45,332 nt of DNA from NCBI GenBank assembly GCA_021820845.1, contig JAKADC010000016.1, positions 1 to 45,332 of the forward strand. The letters run 5' to 3'. Source of the DNA: Pseudomonadota bacterium. GTDB lineage: Bacteria > Pseudomonadota > Gammaproteobacteria > Burkholderiales > Thiobacillaceae. A program made the translations under genes and the position numbers. Of this stretch, positions 36,415-45,332 are shown piece by piece. Numbering within the stretch: position 1 is the stretch's first letter; every line of letters starts with the position of its first letter. Below the pieces are notes generated by a model, which saw nothing but the letters and a program-made list of their open reading frames with translations, made no database searches and was not told the origin of the DNA.

Positions 36415-36657
36415 ATGGCCAGATCCCGCGCCGCCGCAACCCCGAAAGATTACGAGTCTGCCCTGGCCGAACTGGAATCCATCGTCGCCGAAATGGAGTC
36501 CGGCCAGCTGTCGCTGGAAACGTCGCTCGCCGCGTACAAGCGCGGCGCCGAACTGCTGCAGTATTGCCGCCAGCAACTCGCCGCTGCCGAGCAACAGGTG
36601 AAGATTCTTGAAAACGGCGCGTTGCAGCCGTTCAGGACCGAAGACACCGATGACTGA
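36415..36657 (+). CDS. xseB: Exodeoxyribonuclease VII small subunit
   Basis: An 80-residue helical protein with the XseB signature (YESALAELESIVAEMESGQL, SLETSLAAYKRGAELLQYC). It forms the many-copy small subunit around XseA in the ExoVII DNA nuclease. The stop overlaps the ispA start by 8 nt, so the genes are cotranscribed. Confidence 0.94.
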   Translation: MARSRAAATPKDYESALAELESIVAEMESGQLSLETSLAAYKRGAELLQYCRQQLAAAEQQVKILENGALQPFRTEDTDD

Positions 36658-37537
36658 TTTTTCCGCCTGGATCCAGGCCTGCCAGGCGCGCGTGGAAAGC
36701 GTACTGGCCGAGCGGCTGCCTGCCGCGCAGATCGCCCCGCAGCGTCTGCACGAAGCCATGCGCTACGCGGTGCTGGGCGGCGGCAAGCGCGTGCGTCCGC
36801 TGCTGGCATTCGCCGCCGGCGAAGTCACCGGCGCTGATCCCAACCGCGTGCAGCACGCCGCGGCCGCGGTCGAACTGATCCACGCGTATTCGTTGGTGCA
36901 CGACGACATGCCGGCGATGGATGACGACGCGCTGCGGCGCGGCAAGCCCACGGTGCACGTCGAGTTCGACGAAGCCACCGCGCTGCTGGTGGGCGACGCC
37001 CTGCAAAGCCTCGCGTTCGACATCCTCGCGTCACAGCCGCTCGCCGACGATGCCGCCACCCAGCTCGCCATGGTGCAGCTGCTGGCGCAGGCGGCGGGAT
37101 CGCGCGGCATGGCCGGCGGCCAGGCGATCGATCTTGCGAGCGTCGGCAAGCCACTCGACCTTGCGGAACTCGAGTTCATGCATATCCACAAGACCGGCGC
37201 GCTGATCCGCGCCTCGGTGCTGCTCGGCGCCCAATGCGGCGCTGCCGCCGACGCGTCGGTGGCAGCGCTCGACCGCTATGCCAAATGCATCGGCCTCGCC
37301 TTCCAGGTCGTCGACGACGTGCTCGACGCCGAAGCGTCCACCGCCACGCTGGGCAAGACCGCCGGGAAGGACGCCGCGAACAACAAGCCGACCTACGTCA
37401 GCCTGCTCGGCGCGACACGGGCTCGCGAACTGGCGCTCGAGCTCCGCGCCGACGCCCATGCCGCGCTGGCTCAGCTCGGCGCGCCTGCCGCACGCCTGCG
37501 CCAGCTGGCCGATTTCGTGGTCGAGCGGACCTTCTGA
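36650..37537 (+). CDS. ispA: Farnesyl diphosphate synthase
   Basis: A 295-residue all-helical prenyltransferase that condenses IPP with DMAPP and GPP. First aspartate-rich motif DDMPAMDDD (~85-93) and second DDVLD (~220) are intact; the short chain-length-determining region fits FPP. It follows the xseB-ispA-dxs order usual in proteobacteria; dxs starts one nucleotide after its stop. Confidence 0.95.
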   Translation: MTDFSAWIQACQARVESVLAERLPAAQIAPQRLHEAMRYAVLGGGKRVRPLLAFAAGEVTGADPNRVQHAAAAVELIHAYSLVHDDMPAMDDDALRRGKPTVHVEFDEATALLVGDALQSLAFDILASQPLADDAATQLAMVQLLAQAAGSRGMAGGQAIDLASVGKPLDLAELEFMHIHKTGALIRASVLLGAQCGAAADASVAALDRYAKCIGLAFQVVDDVLDAEASTATLGKTAGKDAANNKPTYVSLLGATRARELALELRADAHAALAQLGAPAARLRQLADFVVERTF

Positions 37538-37538
37538 C

Positions 37539-39395
37539 ATGACGCAACCCTTGCTCGACACCCTCCATACGCCGGCCGACCTGCGCGCCCTCGCGCCCGC
37601 CGACCTGCCGAAGCTGGCGGCCGAACTGCGCACGTTGCTGGTGGATTCCGTCTCCCATACCGGCGGTCACCTGGCCTCGAACCTGGGCGCGGTCGAGCTG
37701 ACCCTGGCGCTGCATTACGTGTTCGACACACCGCGCGACCGCATCGTGTGGGACGTCGGCCACCAAAGCTACGCTCACAAGATCCTCACCGGCCGCCGCG
37801 AGGCGATGGCGGCCCTGCGCCAGCCGGGCGGCATCGCGGGGTTTCCGCGGCGCGCCGAGAGCGAATTCGACGCCTTCGGCACGGGCCATTCCAGCACCTC
37901 GATTTCGGCGGCGCTCGGCATGGCGGAAGCCTTCCATCAGCTCGGCTCGAAGCAGCGCGCGGTGGCCGTGATCGGCGACGGCGCGATGACCGCCGGGATG
38001 GCGTTCGAGGCGCTCAACAACGCGGGCGCGACCGACCTTCCCTTACTCGTCGTGCTGAACGACAACGACATGTCGATCTCGCCCAACGTCGGCGCGCTCA
38101 ACAACTATCTCGCGCGGCTGATGTCGGGCCGGTTCTATGCGGCGGCCCGCCGCGCCGGCGAGAAAGTGCTGTCCGTCGCGCCGCCGATCCGCGAGCTCGC
38201 CAAACGCGCCGAGGAGCACATGAAAGGCATGGTGACGCCCGGCACGCTGTTCGAGGAGTTCGGCTTCAATTACATCGGCCCGATCGACGGCCATGACCTC
38301 GACGTGCTGGTGAGCACGCTCTCCAACATCAAGCACCTGAGCGGCCCGCAGTTCCTGCACGTGGTGACCCGCAAAGGCAAGGGCTACGAGCCCGCCGAGA
38401 CCAATCCCTGCCTGTACCACGGCGTGTCGCGCTTCGATCCCGCCGCCGGGGTGGCCGAGAAATCCGGCGCCAGGCCCACGTACACGCAGGTATTCGGCGA
38501 CTGGCTGTGCGACATGGCCGCCGCGGATTCGACGCTCGTCGGCATCACGCCGGCGATGCGCGAAGGCTCCGGCCTGGTGCGCTTTTCGCAGGAATTCCCC
38601 GGGCGCTATTTCGACGTCGGCATCGCGGAACAGCATGCGTTGACCTTTGCCGCGGGCCTCGCCTGCGAAGGCATCAAGCCCGTGGTCGCGATCTACTCGA
38701 CCTTCTTGCAGCGCGCCTATGACCAGCTGATCCACGACATCGCGCTGCAGGATCTGCCGGTGATGCTGGCGGTCGACCGCGCCGGCCTCGTGGGCGCAGA
38801 CGGCCCGACCCACGCCGGCAGCTTCGACCTCTCCTTCCTGCGCTGCATCCCCAACATGCTGATCGCGGCGCCGTCGGACGAGAACGAATGCCGGCGCCTG
38901 CTGACCACGGCGTTCCTGCATCGCGGCCCGTCGGCGGTGCGCTACCCGCGCGGCGGCGGCACCGGCGCCATGATCGAGCCCGGCCTCGAGCCCCTCGAAA
39001 TCGGCAAGGGCATCCTGCGACGCAACGGCCGCGACGTCGCGTTCGTCGCGTTCGGCAGCCTGGTGGCGCCTGCGCTCGCGGCCGCCGAGGCGCTCGACGC
39101 CAGCGTGGCCGACATGCGCTTCGTCAAGCCGCTCGACGTCGACCTGCTGCGCGACCTGGCGCATCGCCATCGCCTGCTGGTGACGCTGGAGGAAAACGCG
39201 GTTGCGGGCGGCGCCGGCGCGGGCGTCGCCGAAACGCTCGCCGACCTCGGCGTGACGATGCCGCTGTTGCACCTCGGCCTGCCCGACACCTTCATCGAAC
39301 ACGGCGACACCATCCGCATGCTCGCCGAGTGCGGCCTCGACGCGGCGGGGATCGAACAGGCGGTGCGCCGGCGCATGTCCCTCCTGTCGGGCTAG
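37539..39395 (+). CDS. dxs: 1-deoxy-D-xylulose-5-phosphate synthase
   Basis: Thiamine-diphosphate enzyme of 618 residues that commits pyruvate and glyceraldehyde-3-phosphate to the MEP isoprenoid pathway. Thiamine-binding motif [18 protein letters not shown] is followed by the metal ligands in LNDNDMSIS; the transketolase-type C-terminal halves are complete ([17 protein letters not shown]). Last gene of the xseB-ispA-dxs operon. Confidence 0.97.
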   Translation: MTQPLLDTLHTPADLRALAPADLPKLAAELRTLLVDSVSHTGGHLASNLGAVELTLALHYVFDTPRDRIVWDVGHQSYAHKILTGRREAMAALRQPGGIAGFPRRAESEFDAFGTGHSSTSISAALGMAEAFHQLGSKQRAVAVIGDGAMTAGMAFEALNNAGATDLPLLVVLNDNDMSISPNVGALNNYLARLMSGRFYAAARRAGEKVLSVAPPIRELAKRAEEHMKGMVTPGTLFEEFGFNYIGPIDGHDLDVLVSTLSNIKHLSGPQFLHVVTRKGKGYEPAETNPCLYHGVSRFDPAAGVAEKSGARPTYTQVFGDWLCDMAAADSTLVGITPAMREGSGLVRFSQEFPGRYFDVGIAEQHALTFAAGLACEGIKPVVAIYSTFLQRAYDQLIHDIALQDLPVMLAVDRAGLVGADGPTHAGSFDLSFLRCIPNMLIAAPSDENECRRLLTTAFLHRGPSAVRYPRGGGTGAMIEPGLEPLEIGKGILRRNGRDVAFVAFGSLVAPALAAAEALDASVADMRFVKPLDVDLLRDLAHRHRLLVTLEENAVAGGAGAGVAETLADLGVTMPLLHLGLPDTFIEHGDTIRMLAECGLDAAGIEQAVRRRMSLLSG

Positions 39396-39449
39396 CGGGA
39401 ACTCCGACCATCAGCGGGCTCGCACGCGAAAGACCGTATGCCCGAGTAG

Positions 39450-39488
39450 TTTACTCAACTATTTGGACAGTTTATACTTAGTCTAAAT
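39450..39488 (+). promoter_or_regulatory. folE2 promoter with overlapping operator-like inverted repeat
   Basis: TTTACT (39450-39455) and TATACT (39473-39478), 17 nt apart, form a good sigma-70 promoter 33 nt before folE2. ATTTGGAC (39461-39468) and GTCTAAAT (39481-39488) are an inverted pair with one mismatch that straddles the -10 box, as expected for a repressor site. It does not match a Zur palindrome I know; the regulator is unknown. Confidence 0.5.
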
Positions 39489-39510
39489 TGTTCAATCCAA
39501 GGAGCCTGCC

Positions 39511-40323
39511 ATGAACGAGATTTGCGACAACGCCGTTTGCATGCCGGACGTGCAAAGCTCGGCCGACACGCGGCAAATCGCCATCAACAAGGTCGGCATC
39601 AAGAGCATCCGCCACCCGGTCCGGGTCGCGGACAAAAGCGGCGGCGTGCAGCACACCGTCGCGACCTTCAACATGTACGTGTTTCTGCCGCACAACTTCA
39701 AGGGCACGCACATGTCGCGCTTCATCGAGATCCTCAACACGCGCGAGCGCGAGATCTCGGTCGAGAACTTCGAAGGCATGCTGCGGCAGATGGTCGAACG
39801 CCTGGAAGCCGAATCGGGCTACGTCGAAATGAGCTTTCCCTACTTCGTCAACAAGGCGGCGCCGATCTCCGGCGTGCAGAGCCTGCTCGATTACGAAGTC
39901 ACGTTCATCGGCGCGGTCGAGAACGGAAAATACACGCACACGACGAAAGTGCTGGTGCCGGTTACCAGCCTGTGCCCCTGCTCGAAGAAGATTTCCGACT
40001 ACGGCGCGCACAACCAGCGCTCGCACGTCACCGTGTCGGCCAAAACCAATGGTTTCCTGTGGATCGAGGATCTGGTGCGCAAGGTGGAGGACCAGGCTTC
40101 GTGCGAACTCTTCGGGCTCCTGAAGCGCCCGGACGAAAAGTACGTCACCGAACGCGCCTACGACAATCCGAAATTCGTCGAAGACATCGTGCGCGACGTC
40201 GCGGCCGCGATGAACGCCGAGCCGCTGATCGACGCCTACGTCGTGGAGGCCGAGAACTTCGAGTCCATCCACAACCACAGCGCGTACGCATTGATCGAGC
40301 GAGACAAACGGGCCAAGACGTAA
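39511..40323 (+). CDS. folE2: GTP cyclohydrolase FolE2 (type IB)
   Basis: A 270-residue enzyme converting GTP to dihydroneopterin triphosphate, the first step of folate and queuosine synthesis. The active-site Cys is in [20 protein letters not shown], and the tunnelling-fold halves are complete. Unlike FolE it works with metals other than zinc. AAGGAG precedes the ATG. Preceded by an AT-rich promoter with an operator-like repeat. Confidence 0.95.
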   Translation: MNEICDNAVCMPDVQSSADTRQIAINKVGIKSIRHPVRVADKSGGVQHTVATFNMYVFLPHNFKGTHMSRFIEILNTREREISVENFEGMLRQMVERLEAESGYVEMSFPYFVNKAAPISGVQSLLDYEVTFIGAVENGKYTHTTKVLVPVTSLCPCSKKISDYGAHNQRSHVTVSAKTNGFLWIEDLVRKVEDQASCELFGLLKRPDEKYVTERAYDNPKFVEDIVRDVAAAMNAEPLIDAYVVEAENFESIHNHSAYALIERDKRAKT

Positions 40324-40422
40324 CTGACCCGTTTGCGGTGCAGGCTAGTGTGAGCGCAGCGAACGTTAAGCGCAGCGGCCGTAGCCACAAAACAAAGCAC
40401 TAATTCCCGTCTCACAGCAAAC

Positions 40423-40443
40423 GAGGCCTGCAATGCAGGCCTC
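40423..40443. terminator. Bidirectional terminator hairpin
   Basis: GAGGCCTGC (40423-40431), loop AAT, GCAGGCCTC (40435-40443). Only a weak T-rich tail follows on the plus strand (CTTTGCTTG). It lies between the convergent genes folE2 and the aspartic protease gene. Confidence 0.6.
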
Positions 40444-40464
40444 CTTTGCTTGTGGGGCAGCGAA

Positions 40465-41115
40465 TCAGTAACGCTGGGTCAGCGTCATCGTCTGGCCGTC
40501 GCGCTTCATCTCCATGCGGTTCAAAAAGCTCATCCCCAACAACGGCACACCCAAGCCGGTTTCCACCACCATGCCGTCCACCTGGTTGACCGAGATGCCG
40601 CCGACCTTGACCGTATTGAACGTGACGCGCCAGGCGGGCACCACGCTCGCCGCCGTTCCAACGCCAACGGCTTGCCCGGCCTTGTAGTCGAGCCCGATAC
40701 GTTTGGCTTCCGCCGCGCTGATGGCGATGTCGGTCGCCCCGGTGTCGACGAGAAACGTCATCGGGTATCCGTTGAGCGCTCCGGCCGCAGCAAAATGACC
40801 GCGTGCATCGGCGGTGAGCGAGACACTCGGGCGCTCGCCCGTCGCCGCACCGCCCGCGAACGATTGCCCCATGCCCAAGGTTCGGCGCTTGCCATCAACG
40901 TCGAATCTTGCGCCGTCGGAATCCGCAGCCACGAGTCTTACCCCCTGGACCGTCTGACCCACACTGAGGGTGCGCGGTTTGCTGCCGTCGATGCTGACGA
41001 TCGCCTTGTCCTTGAACAGCCCCACCACCGAGACGCTGGCCGCCCACGCGCTTGTGCAGGAAAGTCCGCCTGCGGCTATCATCATCGCGATCGTCTTTTT
41101 CTTGAGAGGCATCAT
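40465..41115 (-). CDS. Retropepsin-like aspartic protease (TIGR02281 type)
   Basis: A 216-residue protein with a signal peptide (KKKTIAMMIAAGGLSCTSAWA) and a C-terminal retroviral-type aspartic protease domain with FLVDTGATDIAIS at the active site. It should be periplasmic and dimeric; natural substrate unknown. The start at 41115 (ATGATG) gives the signal peptide; it overlaps the start codon of the divergent amidotransferase gene on the other strand. Confidence 0.82.
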   Translation of the reverse strand: MMPLKKKTIAMMIAAGGLSCTSAWAASVSVVGLFKDKAIVSIDGSKPRTLSVGQTVQGVRLVAADSDGARFDVDGKRRTLGMGQSFAGGAATGERPSVSLTADARGHFAAAGALNGYPMTFLVDTGATDIAISAAEAKRIGLDYKAGQAVGVGTAASVVPAWRVTFNTVKVGGISVNQVDGMVVETGLGVPLLGMSFLNRMEMKRDGQTMTLTQRY

Positions 41116-41827
41116 GCTTTCTGTTCTGGTTTTTCGACATTCACCCACCGAAGGCCCGGGGTATTTCACCACGTTTCTGGATCGTCATGGCATTCCCTGG
41201 AAGCTGGTGCGCATAGACGCCGGCGACGCCGTGCCTGAAAACCTTAACGGCGTTTCCGGCGTCTGCTTGATGGGCGGCCCGATGAGTGTCAACGACGACC
41301 TGCCCTGGATTCCCTCCGTGCTGGCCCTGATCCGCCAGGCCGTCGCGTCGGACGTCCCGCTGATCGGCCACTGCCTGGGCGCGCAACTCATGGTGAAGGC
41401 GCTGGGCGGCAGTGTCGGCCCCAACCCGGTGAAAGAGATCGGCTGGGGCGACGTCCGCATCACCGATGCGGACGCCGCGCGCCCCTGGCTCGGGGACGCC
41501 ACGCAACCCATGCCGGCCTTTCACTGGCACGGCGAAACCTTCAGCCTGCCGCCCGGTTCCACGCGCATCCTGGAGAGCGCCTTCTGCGCCAACCAGGCCT
41601 ACGTGCTGAACGACCGGCACATCGGCCTGCAATGCCATGTCGAAATGACGCCCGAGCTCGTCGCCAGCTGGTGCGAAAACGGCGCGGCCGAAATCGCCGC
41701 CGCGAGCGACAGCCCGGGCGTGCAGTCCGCCACGGCGATCCAGGCGGACCTGTCCGCCCGCACCGACCGGCTGCACCAATTGGCGGACAAAATTTATTCC
41801 CGCTGGATTCAAGGGCTTAGGAAATAA
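41114..41827 (+). CDS. Type 1 glutamine amidotransferase
   Basis: A 237-residue GATase-1 protein with the nucleophile Cys in GHCLGAQLM and the catalytic His-x-Glu in CHVEMTPE, so the triad is complete. Stand-alone members of this family (GMP synthase-like) use glutamine to provide ammonia or act as gamma-glutamyl hydrolases; the partner is unknown. GAGAGG a few bases upstream of the ATG at 41114 supports this start. Confidence 0.87.
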   Translation: MLSVLVFRHSPTEGPGYFTTFLDRHGIPWKLVRIDAGDAVPENLNGVSGVCLMGGPMSVNDDLPWIPSVLALIRQAVASDVPLIGHCLGAQLMVKALGGSVGPNPVKEIGWGDVRITDADAARPWLGDATQPMPAFHWHGETFSLPPGSTRILESAFCANQAYVLNDRHIGLQCHVEMTPELVASWCENGAAEIAAASDSPGVQSATAIQADLSARTDRLHQLADKIYSRWIQGLRK

Positions 41828-41930
41828 CCGTACGATCGCCCCGAGAAGGCGCTGGACAGCGAGACCGCGGGGCGTAGGATAGACGCCAGCCGCACCGGTT
41901 CTAATGCATCACCCGTTGAATGGAGAATTT

Positions 41931-42344
41931 ATGAAAAACGTCGATTACGCCAACTTCGATTTCGGCGAGCGCCTGGGCGATTTCATCCAGGAAGTGATGA
42001 ATTCCGGCGGGGTGCCGCGGACGGAAGCCGACCTCACCGAAGGCCAGAAGGTGTTCGTCCGTGCGGTCAAGCGCGAGATGGTCAAGTACGCCGACCCGAA
42101 TCGTCACGGCTATCCTCACAACCTGCTGGAGCAGATGGAATCGTTTACGCGCACGATCGGCGACCTCCACAATTCCTACTTCGACTCCGGCATGCGGAAA
42201 GTCAGCGATTGTCTCTACAACCGCTGGAAAGCGCTCTACGAAGAAACCAAAAAGCTGGCCGCCGCGGGGGGCGACACCAAGCCCGCCTGGGTCGACGTCA
42301 TCAAGACCGAACAGACCGACATGCCCGCGTTCTTCGACGCATAA
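41931..42344 (+). CDS. Hypothetical protein
   Basis: A 137-residue protein that I do not recognise. It is soluble and mainly helical (FGERLGDFIQEVMNSGG, then EGQKVFVRAVKREMVKYADP, MRKVSDCLYNRWKALYEETK). GGAGA before the ATG is a good ribosome binding site, and a strong terminator follows 15 nt after the stop, so it is a well-bounded single-gene transcript. One Cys only. Confidence 0.8.
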   Translation: MKNVDYANFDFGERLGDFIQEVMNSGGVPRTEADLTEGQKVFVRAVKREMVKYADPNRHGYPHNLLEQMESFTRTIGDLHNSYFDSGMRKVSDCLYNRWKALYEETKKLAAAGGDTKPAWVDVIKTEQTDMPAFFDA

Positions 42345-42358
42345 CATCATGTTTCATA

Positions 42359-42393
42359 AGTAAAAAAGCCCGGGATGACCGGGCTTTTTTACT
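42359..42393. terminator. Strong bidirectional intrinsic terminator
   Basis: AAAAAAGCCCGG (42362-42373), loop GATGA, CCGGGCTTTTTT (42379-42390), extended by matching AGT/ACT outside. A-run and T-run on both sides make it work on both strands. Confidence 0.9.
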
Positions 42394-42513
42394 TGGCGAA
42401 TTAATATCAAACCTGCTTATCCTCAAATAAAAATAAAGGATTATTCAGCCGCCAGCCCCCGATGCTATTCTCCGCTGACTCTCGAATACCCTCAAAAAGT
42501 CCAAGGAGACACT

Positions 42514-43722
42514 ATGTCCAAGCTGGTACGCCCTCATGGCGGCGGAGAACTCAAACCCCTGTTGTTGACGGGTGACGCACTCGCCGCTGAAAAAGCCCGC
42601 GCCGCCTCGCTGCCGAAGCTCAAGATGAGCTCGCGCGAGACCGGCGACCTGATCATGATGGGCATCGGGGGCTTCACGCCGCTGGAAGGCTTCATGACCA
42701 AGTCCGACTGGCAAGGGGTGTGCGACGGCTACAAGATGGCGAACGGCCTGTTCTGGCCGATCCCCGTCACCCTCTCGACCGACGACGAGAGCATCAAGGA
42801 CGGCGACGAGCTCGCGCTGGTCGACGGCGAGACCGGCGAGATCATGGGCACGATGAAGGTGACCGACAAGTACACCATCGACAAGGCCCACGAGTGCATG
42901 CAGGTCTACAAGACCACCGAGCTCGATCACCCCGGCGTCAAGATGGTCATGGGCCAGGGCAAGTACAACCTGGCCGGCCCGGTCAAGGTCCTCTCCACCG
43001 GCAGCTTCAAGGAAGAATACGGCGACCAGTTCATGACGCCGGCCGAGACCCGCGCCAAGTTCGAGCAGCTCGGCTGGTCCAAGATCGCCGCGTTCCAGAC
43101 CCGCAATCCGATGCACCGCTCGCACGAGTACCTCGCCAAGATCGCCATCGAAACGATGGACGGCGTGCTCATTCATTCGCTGCTGGGCGCGCTCAAGCCC
43201 GGCGACATTCCCGCCGAAGTGCGTTCCGAAGCGATCTCGACCCTGATCGACAACTACTTCGCCCCCAACACCGTGATCCAGGCCGGCTACCCGCTCGACA
43301 TGCGCTATGCCGGTCCGCGCGAGGCGCTGCTGCACGCCCTGTTCCGCCAGAACTACGGCTGCTCGCACCTGATCGTCGGTCGTGATCACGCCGGCGTGGG
43401 CGACTACTACGGCCCGTTCGACGCGCAGAAGATTTTCGACGAGATCCCCAAGGGCTCGCTCGAGACCGTCAACATGAACATCGACTGGACTTTCTGGTGC
43501 AAGAAGTGCGGCGGCATGGCCAGCCAGCGCACCTGCCCGCACACCAAGGAAGACCGCATCCTCCTGTCGGGCACCAAGGTGCGCGCGATGCTTTCCGAAG
43601 GCCAGGATCTGCCGGTCGAATTCAGCCGCCCCGAGGTGGCGAAAGTCCTGCAGAAATACTACGCGGGCCTCTCTGCGGAGCAGAACGTCAAGGTCGAATT
43701 GAAGGGACATTCGGCGGCGTGA
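42514..43722 (+). CDS. sat: Sulfate adenylyltransferase (ATP sulfurylase), dissimilatory type
   Basis: A 402-residue homo-oligomeric ATP sulfurylase. Nucleotide motif [11 protein letters not shown] is the QxRNPxHxxH signature, with GRDHAGVG and a C-terminal zinc-site segment [16 protein letters not shown]. In sulfur oxidizers it runs in reverse, turning APS plus pyrophosphate into ATP plus sulfate, the last step of sulfite oxidation. AAGGAG precedes the ATG. It is followed by aprB and aprA, its natural partners, on the same strand. Confidence 0.97.
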   Translation: MSKLVRPHGGGELKPLLLTGDALAAEKARAASLPKLKMSSRETGDLIMMGIGGFTPLEGFMTKSDWQGVCDGYKMANGLFWPIPVTLSTDDESIKDGDELALVDGETGEIMGTMKVTDKYTIDKAHECMQVYKTTELDHPGVKMVMGQGKYNLAGPVKVLSTGSFKEEYGDQFMTPAETRAKFEQLGWSKIAAFQTRNPMHRSHEYLAKIAIETMDGVLIHSLLGALKPGDIPAEVRSEAISTLIDNYFAPNTVIQAGYPLDMRYAGPREALLHALFRQNYGCSHLIVGRDHAGVGDYYGPFDAQKIFDEIPKGSLETVNMNIDWTFWCKKCGGMASQRTCPHTKEDRILLSGTKVRAMLSEGQDLPVEFSRPEVAKVLQKYYAGLSAEQNVKVELKGHSAA

Positions 43723-43727
43723 ATTAT

Positions 43728-43749
43728 CCGGGCGGCTGCGGCCGCCCGG
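43728..43749 (+). terminator. Hairpin after sat (weak terminator)
   Basis: CCGGGCGGC (43728-43736), loop TGCG, GCCGCCCGG (43741-43749), starting 6 nt after the sat stop codon. Only TTGCC follows, so termination may be partial and allow some read-through into apr. Confidence 0.55.
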
Positions 43750-43893
43750 TTGCCTGTGCGCACCCCGGACAGGCAGGGTTTTAGGACACGAGCCTACCGG
43801 AAGCGGATTCGCGACACGCCCCGGCCAAGGACGGGTTCAGTTCTAAATGGACCGCGACGTACGCGGATTGTTAGCTAACTTTAGGAGACTGTA

Positions 43894-44379
43894 ATGCCAA
43901 CCTACGTTCGTACCGACAAGTGCGACGGCTGCAAAGGTCAGGACAAGACCGCTTGCATGTACATCTGCCCGCACGATCTGATGAAGCTGGACAAGGACGG
44001 TTCGGAAACCGGCCATGCCATGCGCGCGTTCAACCAGGAGCCCGAGCAGTGCTGGGAGTGCTATTCCTGCGTCAAGATCTGCCCGCAGCAAGCGATCGAA
44101 GCCCGCCACTACGCCGACGTCGTGCCGCTGGGTGGCATGGTGCAGCCCCTGCGCGGTTCCGATTCCATCATGTGGACCATCAAGTTCCGCAACGGCACGC
44201 TGAAGCGCTTCAAGTTCCCGATCCGCACGACGCCCGAAGGCTCGATCGACCCCTTCGGCGGCAAGCCCGCTGCAGTCATGACCGAGATCGGCGCAACCGG
44301 CTTCTTCACCGGCAAGGCTGACGGTGGCATCACCAAGGGCTACCGCGCTGGTAATCCCGCAGAACTGATTCGCAAGTAA
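43894..44379 (+). CDS. aprB: Adenylylsulfate reductase, beta subunit
   Basis: A 161-residue iron-sulfur protein with two [4Fe-4S] ligand sets: CDGCKGQDKTACMYICP and CWECYSCVKICP. It shuttles electrons between AprA's FAD and the membrane electron acceptor. In a sulfur oxidizer the complex oxidizes sulfite plus AMP to APS. AGGAG precedes the ATG, and aprA follows after 18 nt. Confidence 0.97.
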   Translation: MPTYVRTDKCDGCKGQDKTACMYICPHDLMKLDKDGSETGHAMRAFNQEPEQCWECYSCVKICPQQAIEARHYADVVPLGGMVQPLRGSDSIMWTIKFRNGTLKRFKFPIRTTPEGSIDPFGGKPAAVMTEIGATGFFTGKADGGITKGYRAGNPAELIRK

Positions 44380-44397
44380 TCTAGAGAGGCAAACGAA

Positions 44398-45332
44398 ATG
44401 GCTGGAGAATTTGGTAATCCCGAAGTTATCCAGGAGGATCTGGACATCCTCCTGATCGGCGGTGGCATGGCATGCTGCGGCGCCGGTTACGAAGTCATGC
44501 GCTGGGCTGACGCCGCCAAGGCCGAGCTGGGCATGGACCTCAAGATCAAGCTGGTCGACAAGGCCGCGATGGACCGCTCGGGCGCCGTGGCGCAGGGCCT
44601 GTCCGCGATCAACACCTACATCGGCACCGAGCAGGATCCCGCCGACTACGCCCGCATGGTCTCCAACGACCTGATGGGCATCACCCGTGACGACCTGGCC
44701 TACGACCTGGGCCGCCACGTCGACGACTCCGTGCACCTGTTCGAAGAGTGGGGCCTGCCCATTTGGAAGACCGACGAGAACGGCGAGCGCCATGACGGTT
44801 CCCAGGGTCTGCCCGCGCTGAAAGACGGCGGCAAGCCGGTGCGTTCCGGCAAATGGCAGATCATGATCAACGGCGAATCCTACAAGTGGATCGTTGCCGA
44901 AGCGACCAAGAAGGCGCTCGGCATGGACCGCATCCAGGAGCGCATCTTCATCGTCAAGCTGGTCAACGACAAGAACGACCCCAACCGCATCGCCGGTGCC
45001 GTCGGCTTCTCGACCCGCGACCACAAGGTCTACGTCTACAAGGCCAAGGCCATCCTGCTGGCCGCTGGTGGCTGCGTGAACATCTTCCGTCCGCGCTCCG
45101 TCGGTGAAGGCACCGGCCGTGCCTGGTACCCGGTGTGGAACGCCGGCTCGACCTACGCGATGGCTGCCGAAGCCGGCGCCGAGCTGACCATGATGGAAAA
45201 CCGCTTCGTGCCCGCCCGCTTCAAGGACGGCTACGGCCCGGTCGGCGCCTGGTTCCTGCTGTTCAAGGCCCAGGCCGTCAACGCCTACGGCGAAGTCTAC
45301 ATGCAGAAGAACAAGGAACTGCTGAACGACTA
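44398..45332 (+). CDS. aprA: Adenylylsulfate reductase, alpha subunit (partial, cut by window end)
   Basis: The first ~311 residues are present and the frame is open at the window end; the full protein is usually about 620-660 residues. The N-terminus carries the FAD-binding glycine motif LLIGGGMACCGAGYE, and the segments AMDRSGAVAQGLSAINTY and MTMMENRFVPARFKDGYGP are characteristic of AprA (fumarate reductase-like flavoprotein). AGAGAGG upstream is the ribosome binding site. Catalytic subunit for APS/sulfite interconversion with AprB. Confidence 0.96.
   Translation, partial: MAGEFGNPEVIQEDLDILLIGGGMACCGAGYEVMRWADAAKAELGMDLKIKLVDKAAMDRSGAVAQGLSAINTYIGTEQDPADYARMVSNDLMGITRDDLAYDLGRHVDDSVHLFEEWGLPIWKTDENGERHDGSQGLPALKDGGKPVRSGKWQIMINGESYKWIVAEATKKALGMDRIQERIFIVKLVNDKNDPNRIAGAVGFSTRDHKVYVYKAKAILLAAGGCVNIFRPRSVGEGTGRAWYPVWNAGSTYAMAAEAGAELTMMENRFVPARFKDGYGPVGAWFLLFKAQAVNAYGEVYMQKNKELLND

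Overview
The window looks like chromosome from a sulfur-oxidizing betaproteobacterium, most likely Thiobacillus or a close relative (inference). The evidence is a sat-aprB-aprA block for the reverse (oxidizing) sulfite/APS pathway, high GC, a normal betaproteobacterial housekeeping set (ssrA, prfB, pepN, recQ, lysS, acnA, ispA, dxs, folE2), and no sign of plasmid or phage structural genes.

Region 1 (1-9160) is ssrA (tmRNA) with an integrated element. A P4-type integrase lies next to the ssrA 3' end. It is followed, all on the plus strand, by a BamE-like lipoprotein, a RadC-family protein, a DUF4236 protein, an AlpA-like regulator, several unknown small proteins, a 933-residue TOPRIM/DUF927 primase-helicase and a Nu1-like small terminase subunit. 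No capsid, tail, large terminase or lysis genes are present. Integrase + AlpA + primase + small terminase is the layout of a phage satellite (PICI-like). Copies of TGCAGTAAC occur only near the two ends and look like integrase arm sites. A 75-bp near-perfect inverted repeat made of CCGGGAAA iterons brackets the replication block. A strong terminator at 9128-9158 is probably the original ssrA terminator pushed 8.8 kb away.

Region 2 (9160-11605) is a second accessory segment. It holds a mercury-uptake operon (merR, merT, merP, GDCCVxC protein) with a canonical 19-bp-spacer promoter but no merA. A convergent three-gene set of small helix-turn-helix-like ORFs follows.

Region 3 (11771-16939) holds a DUF4010/MgtC-like membrane protein, prfB with its programmed +1 frameshift intact, and pepN.

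Region 4 (17094-19026) lies between the convergent genes pepN and recQ. It contains two gene cassettes, each followed by an attC site on the minus strand, with no integron integrase in the window (a CALIN-type array). Both cassette proteins are unknown, and both show a D...x-(S/Q)-x-K pattern suggestive of a PD-(D/E)XK nuclease fold.

Region 5 (19029-36210) holds recQ, lysS, a DUF3147 membrane protein, acnA overlapped by a convergent sigma-54 activator, a FIST-sensor/MASE1-GGDEF-EAL signalling cluster, a proline iminopeptidase, a thioredoxin-TPR protein that lacks the first active-site Cys, a DUF3025 protein, a SpoIIAA-like protein, a DMT exporter and a Rieske oxygenase.

Region 6 (36415-45332) holds xseB-ispA-dxs (isoprenoid precursors), folE2, a retropepsin-like protease divergent from a glutamine amidotransferase with overlapping start codons, a small unknown protein, then sat, aprB and the start of aprA, which runs off the window.
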